A DNA stretch of 64,000 bases from contig JAHHHT010000035.1 of assembly GCA_019359235.1 (NCBI GenBank), positions 1-64,000 on the forward strand. Direction: 5' to 3'. This document shows, piece by piece, positions 47,445-57,144 of this stretch. How positions within the stretch are numbered: position 1 is the first letter of the stretch; the number at the start of each line of letters is the position of its first letter. The notes beneath the pieces are model-generated. The model was given only the letters and a program-made list of their open reading frames with translations. It was not told the origin of the DNA and did no database searches. Source of the DNA: Oscillatoria princeps RMCB-10 (GTDB lineage Bacteria; Cyanobacteriota; Cyanobacteriia; Cyanobacteriales; Oscillatoriaceae). The position numbers were made by a program, and so were the translations under genes.

Positions 47445-48407
47445 CTACTGGCGAGCGCCATAGGCAGCCCTCGGCTCCTTAATGAATCGGATGTACAGAT
47501 GCTTGAAAGTAGACCTAATCACCCGAGGCATGCCGAAGTCAATAGGCATCAGTTTGTCGGGCAGTTTCCAATCGAGCACCTTCAGTTCCTCCGGTTGCAG
47601 GCGGGGAAACTCAATCGCCTCCAGATTTGAGCAAAGCCCCAATCTCACAGACGCCGCCACTGTGGGCACAGCCTGCGGAGCGACATTGAGAATTTCCACG
47701 ACCGCCCGATCCAGGGCGAAGACATCGCGGGAAGCGCCCAAAATGCCCAGAAAGCGCGGTTCGCCGCCGCTGGGGCCATTGCCTTCGTGGCCAATGATGC
47801 CATCCAGAATCGTCAAGTCTGGGTCAACCGCCCGCGCCGTTTCCACCAGCATTTGGCCAAATCTGGCGCTGTCCTTACCGGCTTCCATGTGCCACCAGGC
47901 TTTCATTTTGCCGGGAACGCAGCCAAAAAGGTTTTTCACCCCCATCGTCACCGTCAGCTGGGCGTGGGACTTCACCTTGGGCAGGTTAATCACCACATCC
48001 GCTTCCATTGTTTCTTTGGACAGCAGCAGGTGGTTGAATTCCTCGCTGACACTCTGGTAGCGCTTCCCGTGGAATTCCACCACCGGCAGGTTGAGCTCTT
48101 CGATCAGGGGCAGATACCCATTGGCCACAGCCACGCCCCGGGCGCTGCCAAAAGCGGGCCCGTCCCCCATAAACGGCTTGCCACCGGCTTCCAGCACCAT
48201 TTTTGCGGCGCAGTAAACCAGTTCTGGGCGGGTGACGCACTCCTTGGTGGGGCGTGCGCCGGTGAGCAAATTGGGCTTGAGCAGGACGCGATCCCCTGGC
48301 TTGACAGTCCCTGCCATCCCCCCGAGGGGTTCCAGCAGCTTCTCCAGAGACGCCCGCAAAAGCTTTAGGTCGTAAGAGTCCGCGCGAATCAAACTAACAG
48401 CAGGCAT
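47445..48407 (-). CDS. DUF362 protein
   Basis: 320 residues. The domain runs from VKPGDRVLLKPNLL through VINLPKVKSHAQLTVTMGVK to DLTILDGIIGHEGNGPSGG. DUF362 proteins resemble ferredoxin-linked or methyltransferase-associated enzymes; no cysteine cluster motif is seen in this one. Ends 153 bp before the radical SAM gene start; the two may form an operon. Confidence 0.88.
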   Translation of the reverse strand: MPAVSLIRADSYDLKLLRASLEKLLEPLGGMAGTVKPGDRVLLKPNLLTGARPTKECVTRPELVYCAAKMVLEAGGKPFMGDGPAFGSARGVAVANGYLPLIEELNLPVVEFHGKRYQSVSEEFNHLLLSKETMEADVVINLPKVKSHAQLTVTMGVKNLFGCVPGKMKAWWHMEAGKDSARFGQMLVETARAVDPDLTILDGIIGHEGNGPSGGEPRFLGILGASRDVFALDRAVVEILNVAPQAVPTVAASVRLGLCSNLEAIEFPRLQPEELKVLDWKLPDKLMPIDFGMPRVIRSTFKHLYIRFIKEPRAAYGARQ

Positions 48408-48781
48408 GATTTTGGATTTTAGGTGGTGAGGAAAGGGAGCATCAAGGGTTGTGCCAAGAAGCCCATATCAATGCGACAATGATTTCAGCTGGTTGCAGGG
48501 GGAGAATATTTTTGGCCAGCGAATCAAAGGAAACGGGATTGAAATGCACCTGGGGAGCATCCCATTTTTGTAATCCCCCTCACCCCCAACCCCTCTCCCA
48601 CTTTGGGGAGAGGGGATAATTCTTTATTTTCCCCCCTCTCCCGACCTGGGAGAGGGGGGTCAGGGGGGTGAGGGTGACAGTCTTTGCTTGCTTCGGGATG
48701 CTCCCGAAGCACCTGCGCCCCTTTCCGGGCATGCCGGCAGCGAGGGAATACTCTACAATCTAAAATCGAAATCTAAATTTG
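48408..48781. other. spacer with a large imperfect palindrome
   Basis: The segment 48575-48678 has CCCCTCACCCCCAACCCCTC on the left and gaggggggtcaggggggtga on the right, forming a long hairpin of the kind repeated in many cyanobacterial genomes. No gene. Confidence 0.75.
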
Positions 48782-49063
48782 TCACCGGGCTGCCCCGCGC
48801 TGCAGGGCGGAAACCCGCTGGGCGTCGGGGAAGAAGCCGTCTCCTTTGATTTCGGGGAAGGCCGGCTTCACTTCCACTTTCACCACTTTGTCAATGCAGA
48901 CGGCAACGGTTTGATCCAGCAGGTGCATTGTCAGCCAGCCGGAGTCTGACGCTAATTGCAACTGCCGGTAAAACTCTTGTGGCGTTGCCCGGATACTGAA
49001 TGTTTCGGACTGACCGCTCACATAGTGAAAGGTCACCTGCGTGCCGGTGTCTTGAATAGGCAT
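48782..49063 (-). CDS. small conserved protein, unknown
   Basis: 93 residues. Begins MPIQDTGTQVTFHYVSGQSE; it alternates short beta-like strands with one helix (TPQEFYRQLQLAS). GGAG precedes the ATG by about 11 bases. A diverged paralogue without a start codon lies just upstream (49225-49524), which supports this being a real gene family. No function known to me. Confidence 0.7.
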   Translation of the reverse strand: MPIQDTGTQVTFHYVSGQSETFSIRATPQEFYRQLQLASDSGWLTMHLLDQTVAVCIDKVVKVEVKPAFPEIKGDGFFPDAQRVSALQRGAAR

Positions 49064-49224
49064 AGGTAAAAAAGCTCCGCTAAAGTTTATATGGCAGCTC
49101 GCCCGATTATAGCGATTTTCAGTTGGATGCCGCCGGTTCCAGAAACCCGGAAGGGGGCGGTCTCCGTGGGTGCCCCGCCCCTACGCTCACCGGGTTTCTC
49201 AATCCCTCACTAATATTAGAGACG

Positions 49225-49524
49225 CTATATCTCAGTGGCAAGCCCTGTGTGGAGAAATCCTTCTCCTTCAAGAAACTCAACGGGAGGGGTCAAGTCAACC
49301 GTGAGGACGCTGTACCGATTGATAAAGATTGTCCGCTCTGCTGTTTTGAACACCCACCAGTCTTCTTTGAGAAAGCGCCGTATTTCCTGACGCATGTCCT
49401 GAAGGGTTATGTTTGGGTTGAGCGCCGGTTGAATGTTGAAAGATTTGCTCTCTCCGCTGACAAAGTGAAATGTCAGCTGGAAGGAAGGCGGTATAACACT
49501 GTCTTGGGCGTGCGTGAAAAAGCT
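49225..49524 (-). pseudogene. paralogue of the 48782 gene with lost start codon
   Basis: Read on the minus strand, the frame gives AQDSVIPPSFQLTFHFVSGE, then DMRQEIRRFLKEDWWVFKTA and ERTIFINRYSVLTVDLTPPV, ending in TAG at 49225. It parallels QDTGTQVTFHYVSGQSE and its continuation in the intact gene. Upstream GGAGCTTTTT is also shared, but the ATGCC of the intact gene corresponds to ACGCC, and four bases are missing after it. No ATG, GTG or TTG is available in the frame. Either dead or using a rare start. Confidence 0.7.
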
Positions 49525-49672
49525 CCCTTTCTCTGCCTGACCTCATTGTAAAAAAACCGCAAAGGCGCTGCGCCAAGGATGGGCCCGACAAGGGGCCGGT
49601 CGTGGCTTTCCCTGGGGATTGGCGCGCCCTCTGCGGTTCGTCAAATGATTAACTCAGGCACTCCCGCCAGGC

Positions 49673-51100
49673 TCAGCCGTGCTCGCCGGCGGGCGAGGGC
49701 ATAGCGCTCATACTCTCTAAATCAAGCACTTTGGCCAGTTCTTCTTCACTCATTAGCCCCCGCTCCAGGACAATTTCCCGCAGGGATTTGCCGGTTGCCA
49801 GGGAGTCTTTGGCGACGGCGGCGGCGTTGAGATAGCCGATGTGGGGGTTGAGGGCGGTGACGAGGGCCAGGCTTCCCTCGGCGTAGGCCCGGCAGCGGTC
49901 GCGATTGGCGCTAATCCCCAACAGGCAAGAGCGAGTCAGCGCCGCCAGGGTGTTGCCGAGAATCTCGATGCTGTGGATCAGGTTGTAGGCAATCAGGGGC
50001 ATCATCACGTTGAGTTCCAGCTGGCCTGCTTGTGCGGCGAGGGCGATGGCGGCGTCGTAGCCCATTACCTGAAAGCATACCATTGATGTCATCTCTGCCA
50101 TCACGGGGTTGTACTTTCCAGGCATAATCGAGGAGCCGGGCTGCACCGGCGGCAGCTGGATCTCTTTTAGGCCAGTTTTTGGCCCGGAATCCATCAGCCT
50201 CAGGTCGTGGGAAATCTTGAGGCAATCTTGCGCTAAGTTGCGCAAGGCACCGGAGACGCCCACAAAGGGTGCCATACTCTGCATGGCAGCCATCAGGTGC
50301 GGTGCCGGCTTTAGGCTCAGGCCGGTGAGTTCGCTGAGGATTTCGGCGGCGCGGTGCCGGTATTTCGGGTGGGTGTTCAAGCCGGTGCCGGCGGCGCTTC
50401 CGCCCAATCCCAGTTTGGTTAAATCTTCAGACGCCCTTTCTATGCGAGTTTGGTGTTCGCTGAGGATTTGCGCCCAGGCGCGGAAGGTCTCTCCCAGGCG
50501 CACCGGCACGGCGTCTTGCATGTGGGTCCTGCCGGATTTGACGATATCTTGGAACTCGTCCGCTTTGCTGTGCAGGGCGGCGATCGCTTCTGAGAGTGCG
50601 GGGTAAAGTGTCTTGTGCAAAGCCAGCAGCCCCCCGATGCGAATGGCTGTGGGAATTACGTCATTGGTGGACTGGCCATAGTTAACGTGGTCGTTGGGGC
50701 TGACGCGCTTGTAATTGCCTTTCTCGTCGCCGAGGATTTCTAGGGCTCGATTGGCGAGGACTTCGTTGACGTTCATGTGGTGGGAGGTGCCGGCACCGGC
50801 TTGGTAGATGTCCACCAGGAACTGGTCGCGAAACTGGCCGGCGAGGACTTGATCAGCTGCCTGAACAATTGCTTGACAAATATCTTGCGGTATGCATCCG
50901 AGTTCGCCGTTGGTGAGGGCGGTGGCTTTTTTGATCAGCACGCAGGCGTCGGTGTAGGCCGGCAAGGGCTTTATGCCGCTGATCGGGAAGTTTTCCAGCG
51001 CCCGCAGGGTTTGGATGCCGTAGTAGGCACCGGCGGGAAGTTGCCGGTCTCCCATTGAGTCGCGTTCTGTGCGGGAGTCGGTGTGGGGTTTTTCGGTCAT
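49673..51100 (-). CDS. aspA: aspartate ammonia-lyase
   Basis: 475 residues of the aspartase/fumarase superfamily. Conserved regions: GAGTSHHMNVNEVLANRA, SPNDHVNYGQSTNDV, SGRTHMQDAVPVRLG, and the signature loop GSSIMPGKYNPV. The family usually has KVNPVIPE here; this protein has KYNPVMAEM, a modest deviation that keeps the Ser, Met, Lys and Asn. Aspartase rather than fumarase is favoured by overall wording (GIQTLRALENFPISG), but biochemical confirmation would be needed. Divergent from the TPR gene at 51357. Confidence 0.88.
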   Translation of the reverse strand: MTEKPHTDSRTERDSMGDRQLPAGAYYGIQTLRALENFPISGIKPLPAYTDACVLIKKATALTNGELGCIPQDICQAIVQAADQVLAGQFRDQFLVDIYQAGAGTSHHMNVNEVLANRALEILGDEKGNYKRVSPNDHVNYGQSTNDVIPTAIRIGGLLALHKTLYPALSEAIAALHSKADEFQDIVKSGRTHMQDAVPVRLGETFRAWAQILSEHQTRIERASEDLTKLGLGGSAAGTGLNTHPKYRHRAAEILSELTGLSLKPAPHLMAAMQSMAPFVGVSGALRNLAQDCLKISHDLRLMDSGPKTGLKEIQLPPVQPGSSIMPGKYNPVMAEMTSMVCFQVMGYDAAIALAAQAGQLELNVMMPLIAYNLIHSIEILGNTLAALTRSCLLGISANRDRCRAYAEGSLALVTALNPHIGYLNAAAVAKDSLATGKSLREIVLERGLMSEEELAKVLDLESMSAMPSPAGEHG

Positions 51101-51356
51101 CTGCGTAAGACAGTTCGAGAATTTTTGAGTGTAAGTTATCGAAGGGACAAGCTTCGGGTAGAATCAAACCCGTGAGAGTGCTGAGTTTCTGGTTTTTGGC
51201 CGTCAAAGCGCATCGCACAGGAATCAGCCGGATTTTATGCAGGTGGGATGAAATCTACCTTAAGGAAGATGCCAGATTTTTGCCCGCGCGCGTGCGAGTG
51301 GCTGTTGGATCGTGCTATGGTTTGGGGCATCTTAGAAGAAATCATCCTACGGTTAG

Positions 51357-52409
51357 ATGCCAGATTCTATGAGTGACGCTACGCATTTGCAAGTTGACTT
51401 TTTCTTCCAGAAGGGATTGCAGCTGAATCGGGCTGAGCAATACGATCGAGCGATTGCTAGCTACGACCGAGCTTTGGAACTTCAACCAGATTATCCCGAC
51501 GTGTGGTACAGTCGAGGCAATGCGCTGTATCACTTGCGGCATTACTCTGAGGCAGTCGCCAGCTATGACAGAGCCTTGGAGTGGAGGCCGGCCTTCCATG
51601 AGGCGTGGAACAACCGGGGGAATGCGCTCGATGACTTGCGGCGCTTTGAGGAGGCAATCGCCAGCTACGATAAGGCGATTCAGTTTAAGGCTGACTATTA
51701 CTGGGCTTGGAACAATCGCGGCATTGCCCTGAAGAACTTGGGGCGCTTTCCAGAGGCAATTGCCAGCTACGACAGGGCGATTGAGTTCAAACCGGACTAT
51801 TACTGGGCTTGGTATCACCGTGGGATCGCGCTGAGGCACTTGGGCCAGCTGGAGAAAACGGTCGCCAGCTACGATAAAGCTGTGGAGATCAAGCCGGACT
51901 TCCACGAGGCTTGGCACAACAGGGGGAATGCGCTGTACGATCAGGGCCGGTACGATCAAGCCATTTTCAACTACGAGAAAGCCCTGCAGTTCAACTCCAA
52001 CTACCACTGGGCTTGGTACAACCGGGGGATGGCGCTGCTGAATTTAGGCCAGTACGCTAAAGCCGCCGCTAGCTTGGACAAAGCCTTGGCCCTTCAGCCT
52101 GACAGTCCCGATGCCTGGTACTTTCGGGGTCAGGCGCTGGACAAGTTAGGCTGCGACTATGGGGCGATCTCCAGCTTTGACAAGGCTCTGGAATTTGACC
52201 CCGACCGGCACAAGGCTTGGTACAGCAAGGCTTGCTGTTATGCCGGCACCGGCAATGTCGATTTGGCAATTGAGAACTTGCAACAAGCTATTAATCAGTC
52301 TCCGGAGGAATACCGGCAGATGGCAAAAACTGACTCGGATTTTGACGTGATTCGTCAAGATGAGCGATTCCAAGCGCTGATTCAAGAGGAAGTTACGAGG
52401 GACGAGTGA
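51357..52409 (+). CDS. TPR-repeat protein 1
   Basis: 350 residues, almost all 34-residue tetratricopeptide repeats, nine by eye, with the pattern AWNNRGIALKNLGRFPEAIA and ASYDRAIEFKPD. The C-terminal 40 residues (AIENLQQAI, TDSDFDVIRQDERFQALI) form the end module usual for cyanobacterial TPR proteins. No signal peptide. TPRs mediate protein-protein contacts; partners are unknown. First of three tandem TPR genes. Confidence 0.9.
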   Translation: MPDSMSDATHLQVDFFFQKGLQLNRAEQYDRAIASYDRALELQPDYPDVWYSRGNALYHLRHYSEAVASYDRALEWRPAFHEAWNNRGNALDDLRRFEEAIASYDKAIQFKADYYWAWNNRGIALKNLGRFPEAIASYDRAIEFKPDYYWAWYHRGIALRHLGQLEKTVASYDKAVEIKPDFHEAWHNRGNALYDQGRYDQAIFNYEKALQFNSNYHWAWYNRGMALLNLGQYAKAAASLDKALALQPDSPDAWYFRGQALDKLGCDYGAISSFDKALEFDPDRHKAWYSKACCYAGTGNVDLAIENLQQAINQSPEEYRQMAKTDSDFDVIRQDERFQALIQEEVTRDE

Positions 52410-52722
52410 AGCGTGAAGAAATGGGGGCTTCGCTTTTTGGCGAGTCACAGGAGTTGCAGTTGGCTGCCGGCTCGCCACTCGCCCCTCAATTGCGCTTGGC
52501 TATTTGATCCTTGAGATAGCTTTTAATCGGAAAAGCCAAATATAATTGAGTTTCTGGCTTGGGGAGAGTTCAAAAAAATAAAGCAATCAAACGGATTTAA
52601 AAGGCGGGCCAGCCATCTTTGGCGCGTCTAATGGTCAGCCAACTGGACAGGAAGGCAGCTTTCGCATCCATTGCGGGAAGCCCGGGCTAAAATGGGAGTG
52701 GAGTGCGATTACATCTACAGCC
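52410..52722. other. spacer between TPR genes 1 and 2
   Basis: 313 bp; no gene or strong repeat seen. The part before 52723 probably contains a promoter. Confidence 0.45.
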
Positions 52723-53850
52723 ATGACAGATCCGGGAACTGCTGAATTCTGTTTCCAGCAAGGATTGCGCTGTTTGGAGTCAAAAGACTTTGAAGCGGCG
52801 CTCGCTCATTTCGAGGAAGCGATAAAGCTAAAAGCTCATTTTGGAGATGCCTGGGCTTGCCGGGGGCTGGCGCTGGGGCACTTGAAGCGCTACGAGGCAT
52901 CCGTAGAGAGTTTTGAGCGGGCGACAGAGTTCAGTCCGAATGACGAACGCATCTGGCTGAACCGAGGTATTGCCCTGCTGGAGTGGGGGTACGCTGACAA
53001 AGCAATCGCTAGCTTTGACAGAGTTTTGCTTCTTAAACCTGACAGCTGGGAGGCGCTCAGCAGCAAAGGCAACTGTCTGGGGATTTTGGGGCGGAATGGA
53101 GAGGCAATATCCTGCTATGACAAAGCTTTGAAAATTTACCCTGAAGATTATAAATCCTGGAGCAACCGGGGAAATTCGCTGGTGAATTTGGGCAAGCACA
53201 AGCGGGCGATTTACAGCTATGACAGGGCGCTAGAAATTGAGAAAAATGATCCAGAAGTTTGGTATAATAGAGGGTGCGCTTTGATGGTATGGGGGCAATC
53301 GGAAGAAGCTCTCGCTAGCTATGAGAGGGCGATAGAGATTAGGCCAAATCGGGTGGCGTATTGGATTAACCTGGGCACGGTTCTGTCCGACATGGGGAAG
53401 GATAAAGAGGCGCTTGCTAGCTATGACAGAGCTTTAGAAATCGATCCGAAAGAAACTCACGCTTGGAATAACAAGGGGCTGGTGCTGCGGCGCGCCGGTC
53501 GCGTCAAGGAAGCTATTCCCTGCTATGACAGAGCGGTGCAGTGCGACCCCAATAATTATGAAGCGTGGGACAATCGGGGGTACGCGCTGGTGAAGTTGAA
53601 GCGCTATCGAGAAGCGATGGAGAATTTCGACAGAGCGCTGGAGGTTAACCCCAACCATGTGAATGCCATTTATAATAAAGGGTACTGCTATGCTATGCAG
53701 GGGAAGGTGGCTCTGGCGGTGAACCATTTGCAGGAGGCGATTCAGAAGAATCCCGCCAAATATCTGCCGGCGGCTAAGACAGATCCAGATTTGGATTGCC
53801 TGCGCAAAAATAAGCGGTTTCAGGCTTTGATGGGGGAAGGCAAGCGATAG
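52723..53850 (+). CDS. TPR-repeat protein 2
   Basis: 375 residues, about nine or ten tetratricopeptide repeats (for example EAISCYDKALKIYPEDYKSW and VWYNRGCALMVWGQSEEALA). It ends with the same module as protein 1 (HLQEAIQKN, TDPDLDCLRKNKRFQALMG). It lacks a membrane segment. Divergence from protein 1 is considerable, so the duplication is old. Confidence 0.9.
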   Translation: MTDPGTAEFCFQQGLRCLESKDFEAALAHFEEAIKLKAHFGDAWACRGLALGHLKRYEASVESFERATEFSPNDERIWLNRGIALLEWGYADKAIASFDRVLLLKPDSWEALSSKGNCLGILGRNGEAISCYDKALKIYPEDYKSWSNRGNSLVNLGKHKRAIYSYDRALEIEKNDPEVWYNRGCALMVWGQSEEALASYERAIEIRPNRVAYWINLGTVLSDMGKDKEALASYDRALEIDPKETHAWNNKGLVLRRAGRVKEAIPCYDRAVQCDPNNYEAWDNRGYALVKLKRYREAMENFDRALEVNPNHVNAIYNKGYCYAMQGKVALAVNHLQEAIQKNPAKYLPAAKTDPDLDCLRKNKRFQALMGEGKR

Positions 53851-54091
53851 GAAAGTTGCCGGCAGTCAGGACTGAGCGATGGAGTAACGGTTGAGTGCGC
53901 CTCGCCCGCCGGCGTTCCCAGCGCTGCCGGCGGAAAAATATAATTATTTTTTAACAATCGCCTCTTCAAGGAGCGCCGGCTAAATTCCTTAAAAATCAAT
54001 GAAGGATTGAGAGGGTGGGGGCTTTTGATCACCTTCGGCGAGACAATCAATTTCAGAATTGAATTGAGGGCGTATTGATGGGAGTGTCGTG

Positions 54092-55312
54092 ATGCAAGAG
54101 AGAATGTTGGAGAGCCGGCCAGAAAGCTATGGGGATTTGTACCGGCAGGGGAATGAGTTGCGGGCCGAAGGTCGCTACGAAGAAGCGGTGGCCTGTTACG
54201 AGCGAGCTCTGGAACTGCAAGAGGACGACTACTGGAGCTGGTATCACCTCGGCATCGCCTTGGATGAGTTAGGCCGGCACTCGCAAGCGATCGCCAGCTT
54301 CGACCAAGCTCTGGAAAGGCGACCGAATGATTACTGGGCGTGGTACGAGCGGGGCCAGGCCCACCGGCATGCCGGTCGCTACTCCGAGGCGGTAGCCAGT
54401 TACCGCAAAGCCCTGGAAGCAAGGCCAGACGACTTCTGGGCGTGGTATCAGCGGGGGTGTGTGGCGCTCGATGACCTGCGCCAGCCACAAGAAGCCCTGT
54501 TCTGCTTCGACAGAGCCGCAGACGCCCGCCCGCAGGACTACTGGCTCTGGTACCGGCGGGGGGTAGCGCTGCAGCAGTTGGAGCGGCACTCTGACGCCCT
54601 CGCCAGCTTCGACCGCGCCTTGGAAATCAAGGGCAGTGCCGGTAAAGCCTGGTACAGCCGAGCCCAAGTGCTCGAAGATTTAGGCCGGCACTCCGAAGCC
54701 GTCGCCAGCTGCGATCGCGCCCTGGAAATTCACCCCGACTGGGAGGAAGCCTGGAACCTGCGAGGCTTGGCCTTGGGGAGTTTGGGCCGCTACTCCGAGG
54801 CGCTACAAAGCTTCGAGAAAGTGCTGCAGCGGTCGCCTTTGGACACAGAAGCCTTGCTGTACCGCGCCATCGCCCTCGACGATTTAGGCCGGCATGAAGA
54901 GTCGGTCGCCACCTGGGACGAACTTCTGGCCATTGAGCCCGACAGCGCCGAAGCCTGGTTCAATCGCGGCATTGCTCTGGGGCACTTGTGCCGGTACGAG
55001 CAAGCCGTGGCCAGTTACGACCGCGCCCTTCAGTTGCAGCCGAACTGTCCAGAAACCTGGAACAACCGGGGCTCGGCACTCGACGAGTTGGGCCGCTACG
55101 AGTCAGCCCTGGCCAGCTACGACCAAGCTCTGGCACGCATGTCGGATTACTCCAGAGCTTGGAACAATCGGGGGATTGCGCTGTATAAGTTAGGTTGCTA
55201 CTCCGACGCTGTAGCCAGCTACGACAAAGCTTTGGAATGCCACCCTGACTACCCGGAAAATTGGACGCTGCAGCATTTGGGCATAGCGCTCCAAAAACTG
55301 GGGCGCTATTAG
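54092..55312 (+). CDS. TPR-repeat protein 3, lacking the C-terminal module
   Basis: 406 residues from the ATG at 54092 after GGGAG; a GTG one codon upstream is possible. About twelve tetratricopeptide repeats (YWAWYERGQAHRHAGRYSEA and similar). Unlike its two neighbours it stops right after a repeat (LGIALQKLGRY) and has no DFD.IR..ERF end module. It may be naturally shorter or 3'-truncated. Confidence 0.88.
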   Translation: MQERMLESRPESYGDLYRQGNELRAEGRYEEAVACYERALELQEDDYWSWYHLGIALDELGRHSQAIASFDQALERRPNDYWAWYERGQAHRHAGRYSEAVASYRKALEARPDDFWAWYQRGCVALDDLRQPQEALFCFDRAADARPQDYWLWYRRGVALQQLERHSDALASFDRALEIKGSAGKAWYSRAQVLEDLGRHSEAVASCDRALEIHPDWEEAWNLRGLALGSLGRYSEALQSFEKVLQRSPLDTEALLYRAIALDDLGRHEESVATWDELLAIEPDSAEAWFNRGIALGHLCRYEQAVASYDRALQLQPNCPETWNNRGSALDELGRYESALASYDQALARMSDYSRAWNNRGIALYKLGCYSDAVASYDKALECHPDYPENWTLQHLGIALQKLGRY

Positions 55313-55570
55313 GGCGCTTTTCCCCAGCCGCTCAACTGCAACCGGCACCTCCGACACCGCCACAGTTGCAGACAGTTGCAGCAGAACTGGAAAGTAGGTG
55401 AGCGAAATTAAACTTAAAATCCGCGCGTCAGTTTGCAGTATAGGCTTTAGCCCCTGAACGCCCGGGCTTTAGCGGCGTGCGGAGCCTCCTGCGAAATTTT
55501 GGTTTATTTATGTTTACCTACTTAGGGTTTTCCGCTATAATCCTCTTTATACCTCACTCACCAAGCCTGT

Positions 55571-55960
55571 ATGCAAAAAACTCGCCCGCGCGGCCCAATT
55601 CCACCTAAGCTCTGCACAATACCTCGCGATAAAAGTGAGGCTGCTGAACAATTAGAGCTGTACAAAAAGGTAACGAAACGGCAGCGCATCCTCCAGGAAC
55701 TGCACTTCATGGAACAGCGCATCCAACTCTTGAGACAGCAACTGACCTCTCTTGACAGCCAGATAGAGGAGACAGAACAAACAATTAAGACCTTGCGTCA
55801 GTCAAGTTACAGTTCTCCTGCAAGTGCGCCCGCTCCCAGCGCTCGCGCCGCCCAAAAAAGTGCCTCCGCTCCCAAGACTCCCTCCTCTCAAAAAAGTGCC
55901 CCCCCTCCTAAGAGTGAGGATAATTCAAGCAAATTTGAGACTTTCTACTTTGAATTTTAA
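55571..55960 (+). CDS. gvpV: gas vesicle protein GvpV
   Basis: 129 residues. N-terminal TRPRGPIPPKLCTIP, a central helical coiled-coil part (QELHFMEQRIQLLRQQL), a Ser/Pro/Ala/Lys linker and the end FETFYFEF, which corresponds to the conserved aromatic/acidic C-terminus of cyanobacterial GvpV. It faces the minus-strand gvpG-F-K-J genes instead of following them. GvpV is an accessory factor of vesicle assembly with an undefined role. Confidence 0.85.
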   Translation: MQKTRPRGPIPPKLCTIPRDKSEAAEQLELYKKVTKRQRILQELHFMEQRIQLLRQQLTSLDSQIEETEQTIKTLRQSSYSSPASAPAPSARAAQKSASAPKTPSSQKSAPPPKSEDNSSKFETFYFEF

Positions 55961-55980
55961 TATAGCGGTTCTCTGCGCTC

Positions 55981-56080
55981 TAGAAACCCGGTTTCTTAAA
56001 GAAACCGGGTTTCTCAGTACCTCACTAATATCTCTCGTTCCCAGCCTCAGGCTGGGAACGCGATCGGTCGGCTCTGCCGA
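55981..56080. repeat. AGAAACCCGGTTTCT and GTTCCCAGCC palindromes
   Basis: AGAAACCCGGTTTCTtaAAGAAACCGGGTTTCT at 55981-56013, then TCGTTCCCAGCctcaGGCTGGGAACG at 56036-56061. They lie between the convergent gvpV and gvpG and may terminate both. Confidence 0.85.
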
Positions 56081-56126
56081 CTTTCAACGGAAAAGCAGGT
56101 TAAAAGCCTAACAGCTTAATACTCCT

Positions 56127-56375
56127 TCACTCAGATTCTTCTTCTTCTTCTTCTTCCAAGGCTTGAATTTTCAGCAAAAGTTCCTCTTCCTGAATTTCAA
56201 ACTCTTCTTCTGAAAGATCGCCTATATCAAACGCCAACTGCAAAGCTAATAACTGTTTCTGAAAATTTTGTTGGTCGTCCAATTCAGCACTAGCGCGTTC
56301 TAGAAGTTGCTCTCCTATCCAGATGATGCCCCCAAGCGGTCCCGATACCGGAAAAGTTAATAGCTTCAGAAACAT
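56127..56375 (-). CDS. gvpG: gas vesicle protein GvpG
   Basis: 82 residues. MFLKLLTFPVSGPLGGIIWI followed by GEQLLERASAEL is the GvpG signature; the C-terminus is a run of Glu (ALEEEEEEESE). A small accessory protein found with GvpF/L in assembly complexes. Last gene of the J-K-F-G minus-strand operon, 14 bp after gvpF. Confidence 0.95.
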   Translation of the reverse strand: MFLKLLTFPVSGPLGGIIWIGEQLLERASAELDDQQNFQKQLLALQLAFDIGDLSEEEFEIQEEELLLKIQALEEEEEEESE

Positions 56376-56389
56376 AGCCTTGACTCCCC

Positions 56390-57124
56390 TTAAGAAAGCT
56401 GAGTGAATGTGTAAGGAGCGGTAAAATTGTTGTAGCGAATGCGCAGCCGGTCGCCAAATTTTAGGTCAATCGCTTCTACTTTTTCGCTAAACGCAGATTC
56501 ACTTTCCCAAGGAATCAAATAGGCCGCATTGTAAATCATTTCTTCCGTCATCGTATCATTTTCAGCCACTTCTGCAGCCATTGGGTTCAATTCATCGCGG
56601 AAAACATCAATGACCGCTTCCTTGCGCTGTTGCAAACCGCGTTCAATCAGCTGGCCAATTTCGATGACTTCCTCCATACTCAACGCTCTCCCTGACTTGG
56701 CATCCCGCTTTTCTCTCAAGCTGGGATTTGACTCCAGCAATGCCTGGATCTCCGACGGGCTGTTCCACAGCACCTTGACGCTAACTTCTCGGCGTCCCTC
56801 CAATTTTTGAAATAACTCTTCCAGTTGGTCTTTATAGGGAAGAGTCAATTGGTCGGTGACTGTTTCCCAGGTTTTCACTACCAGTCCAAAGCGGAGCGGG
56901 AGCAGGGTGCGAAAACCCTGAGTCATGGCCAGTTCCAGCACTTTCTCGTGGCAGAGTAAATTGCGCCGGGAAGTGAGATATTTTTCTTGTTTGGCTTCCG
57001 AGTACAACAAGTTTAAACCGTCCACAGTATGGCTGCGAACGGGTTGCTTGTCCAGTCCTTCTAGCGCCACTTCTTCGGAAAGCGGTGCGGGTAAAATACC
57101 GTACAGATAAAACCCTAAACTCAT
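56390..57124 (-). CDS. gvpF: gas vesicle protein GvpF/GvpL
   Basis: 244 residues. LGFYLYGILPAP at the start, LLPLRFGLVV in the middle and GDRLRIRYNNFTAPYTF at the end define the GvpF/L family. These proteins bind GvpA and probably bring it to the growing vesicle. Third gene of the minus-strand operon; gvpK ends 20 bp upstream. Confidence 0.95.
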   Translation of the reverse strand: MSLGFYLYGILPAPLSEEVALEGLDKQPVRSHTVDGLNLLYSEAKQEKYLTSRRNLLCHEKVLELAMTQGFRTLLPLRFGLVVKTWETVTDQLTLPYKDQLEELFQKLEGRREVSVKVLWNSPSEIQALLESNPSLREKRDAKSGRALSMEEVIEIGQLIERGLQQRKEAVIDVFRDELNPMAAEVAENDTMTEEMIYNAAYLIPWESESAFSEKVEAIDLKFGDRLRIRYNNFTAPYTFTQLS

Positions 57125-57144
57125 CCAATTATCCCCTACAATAT

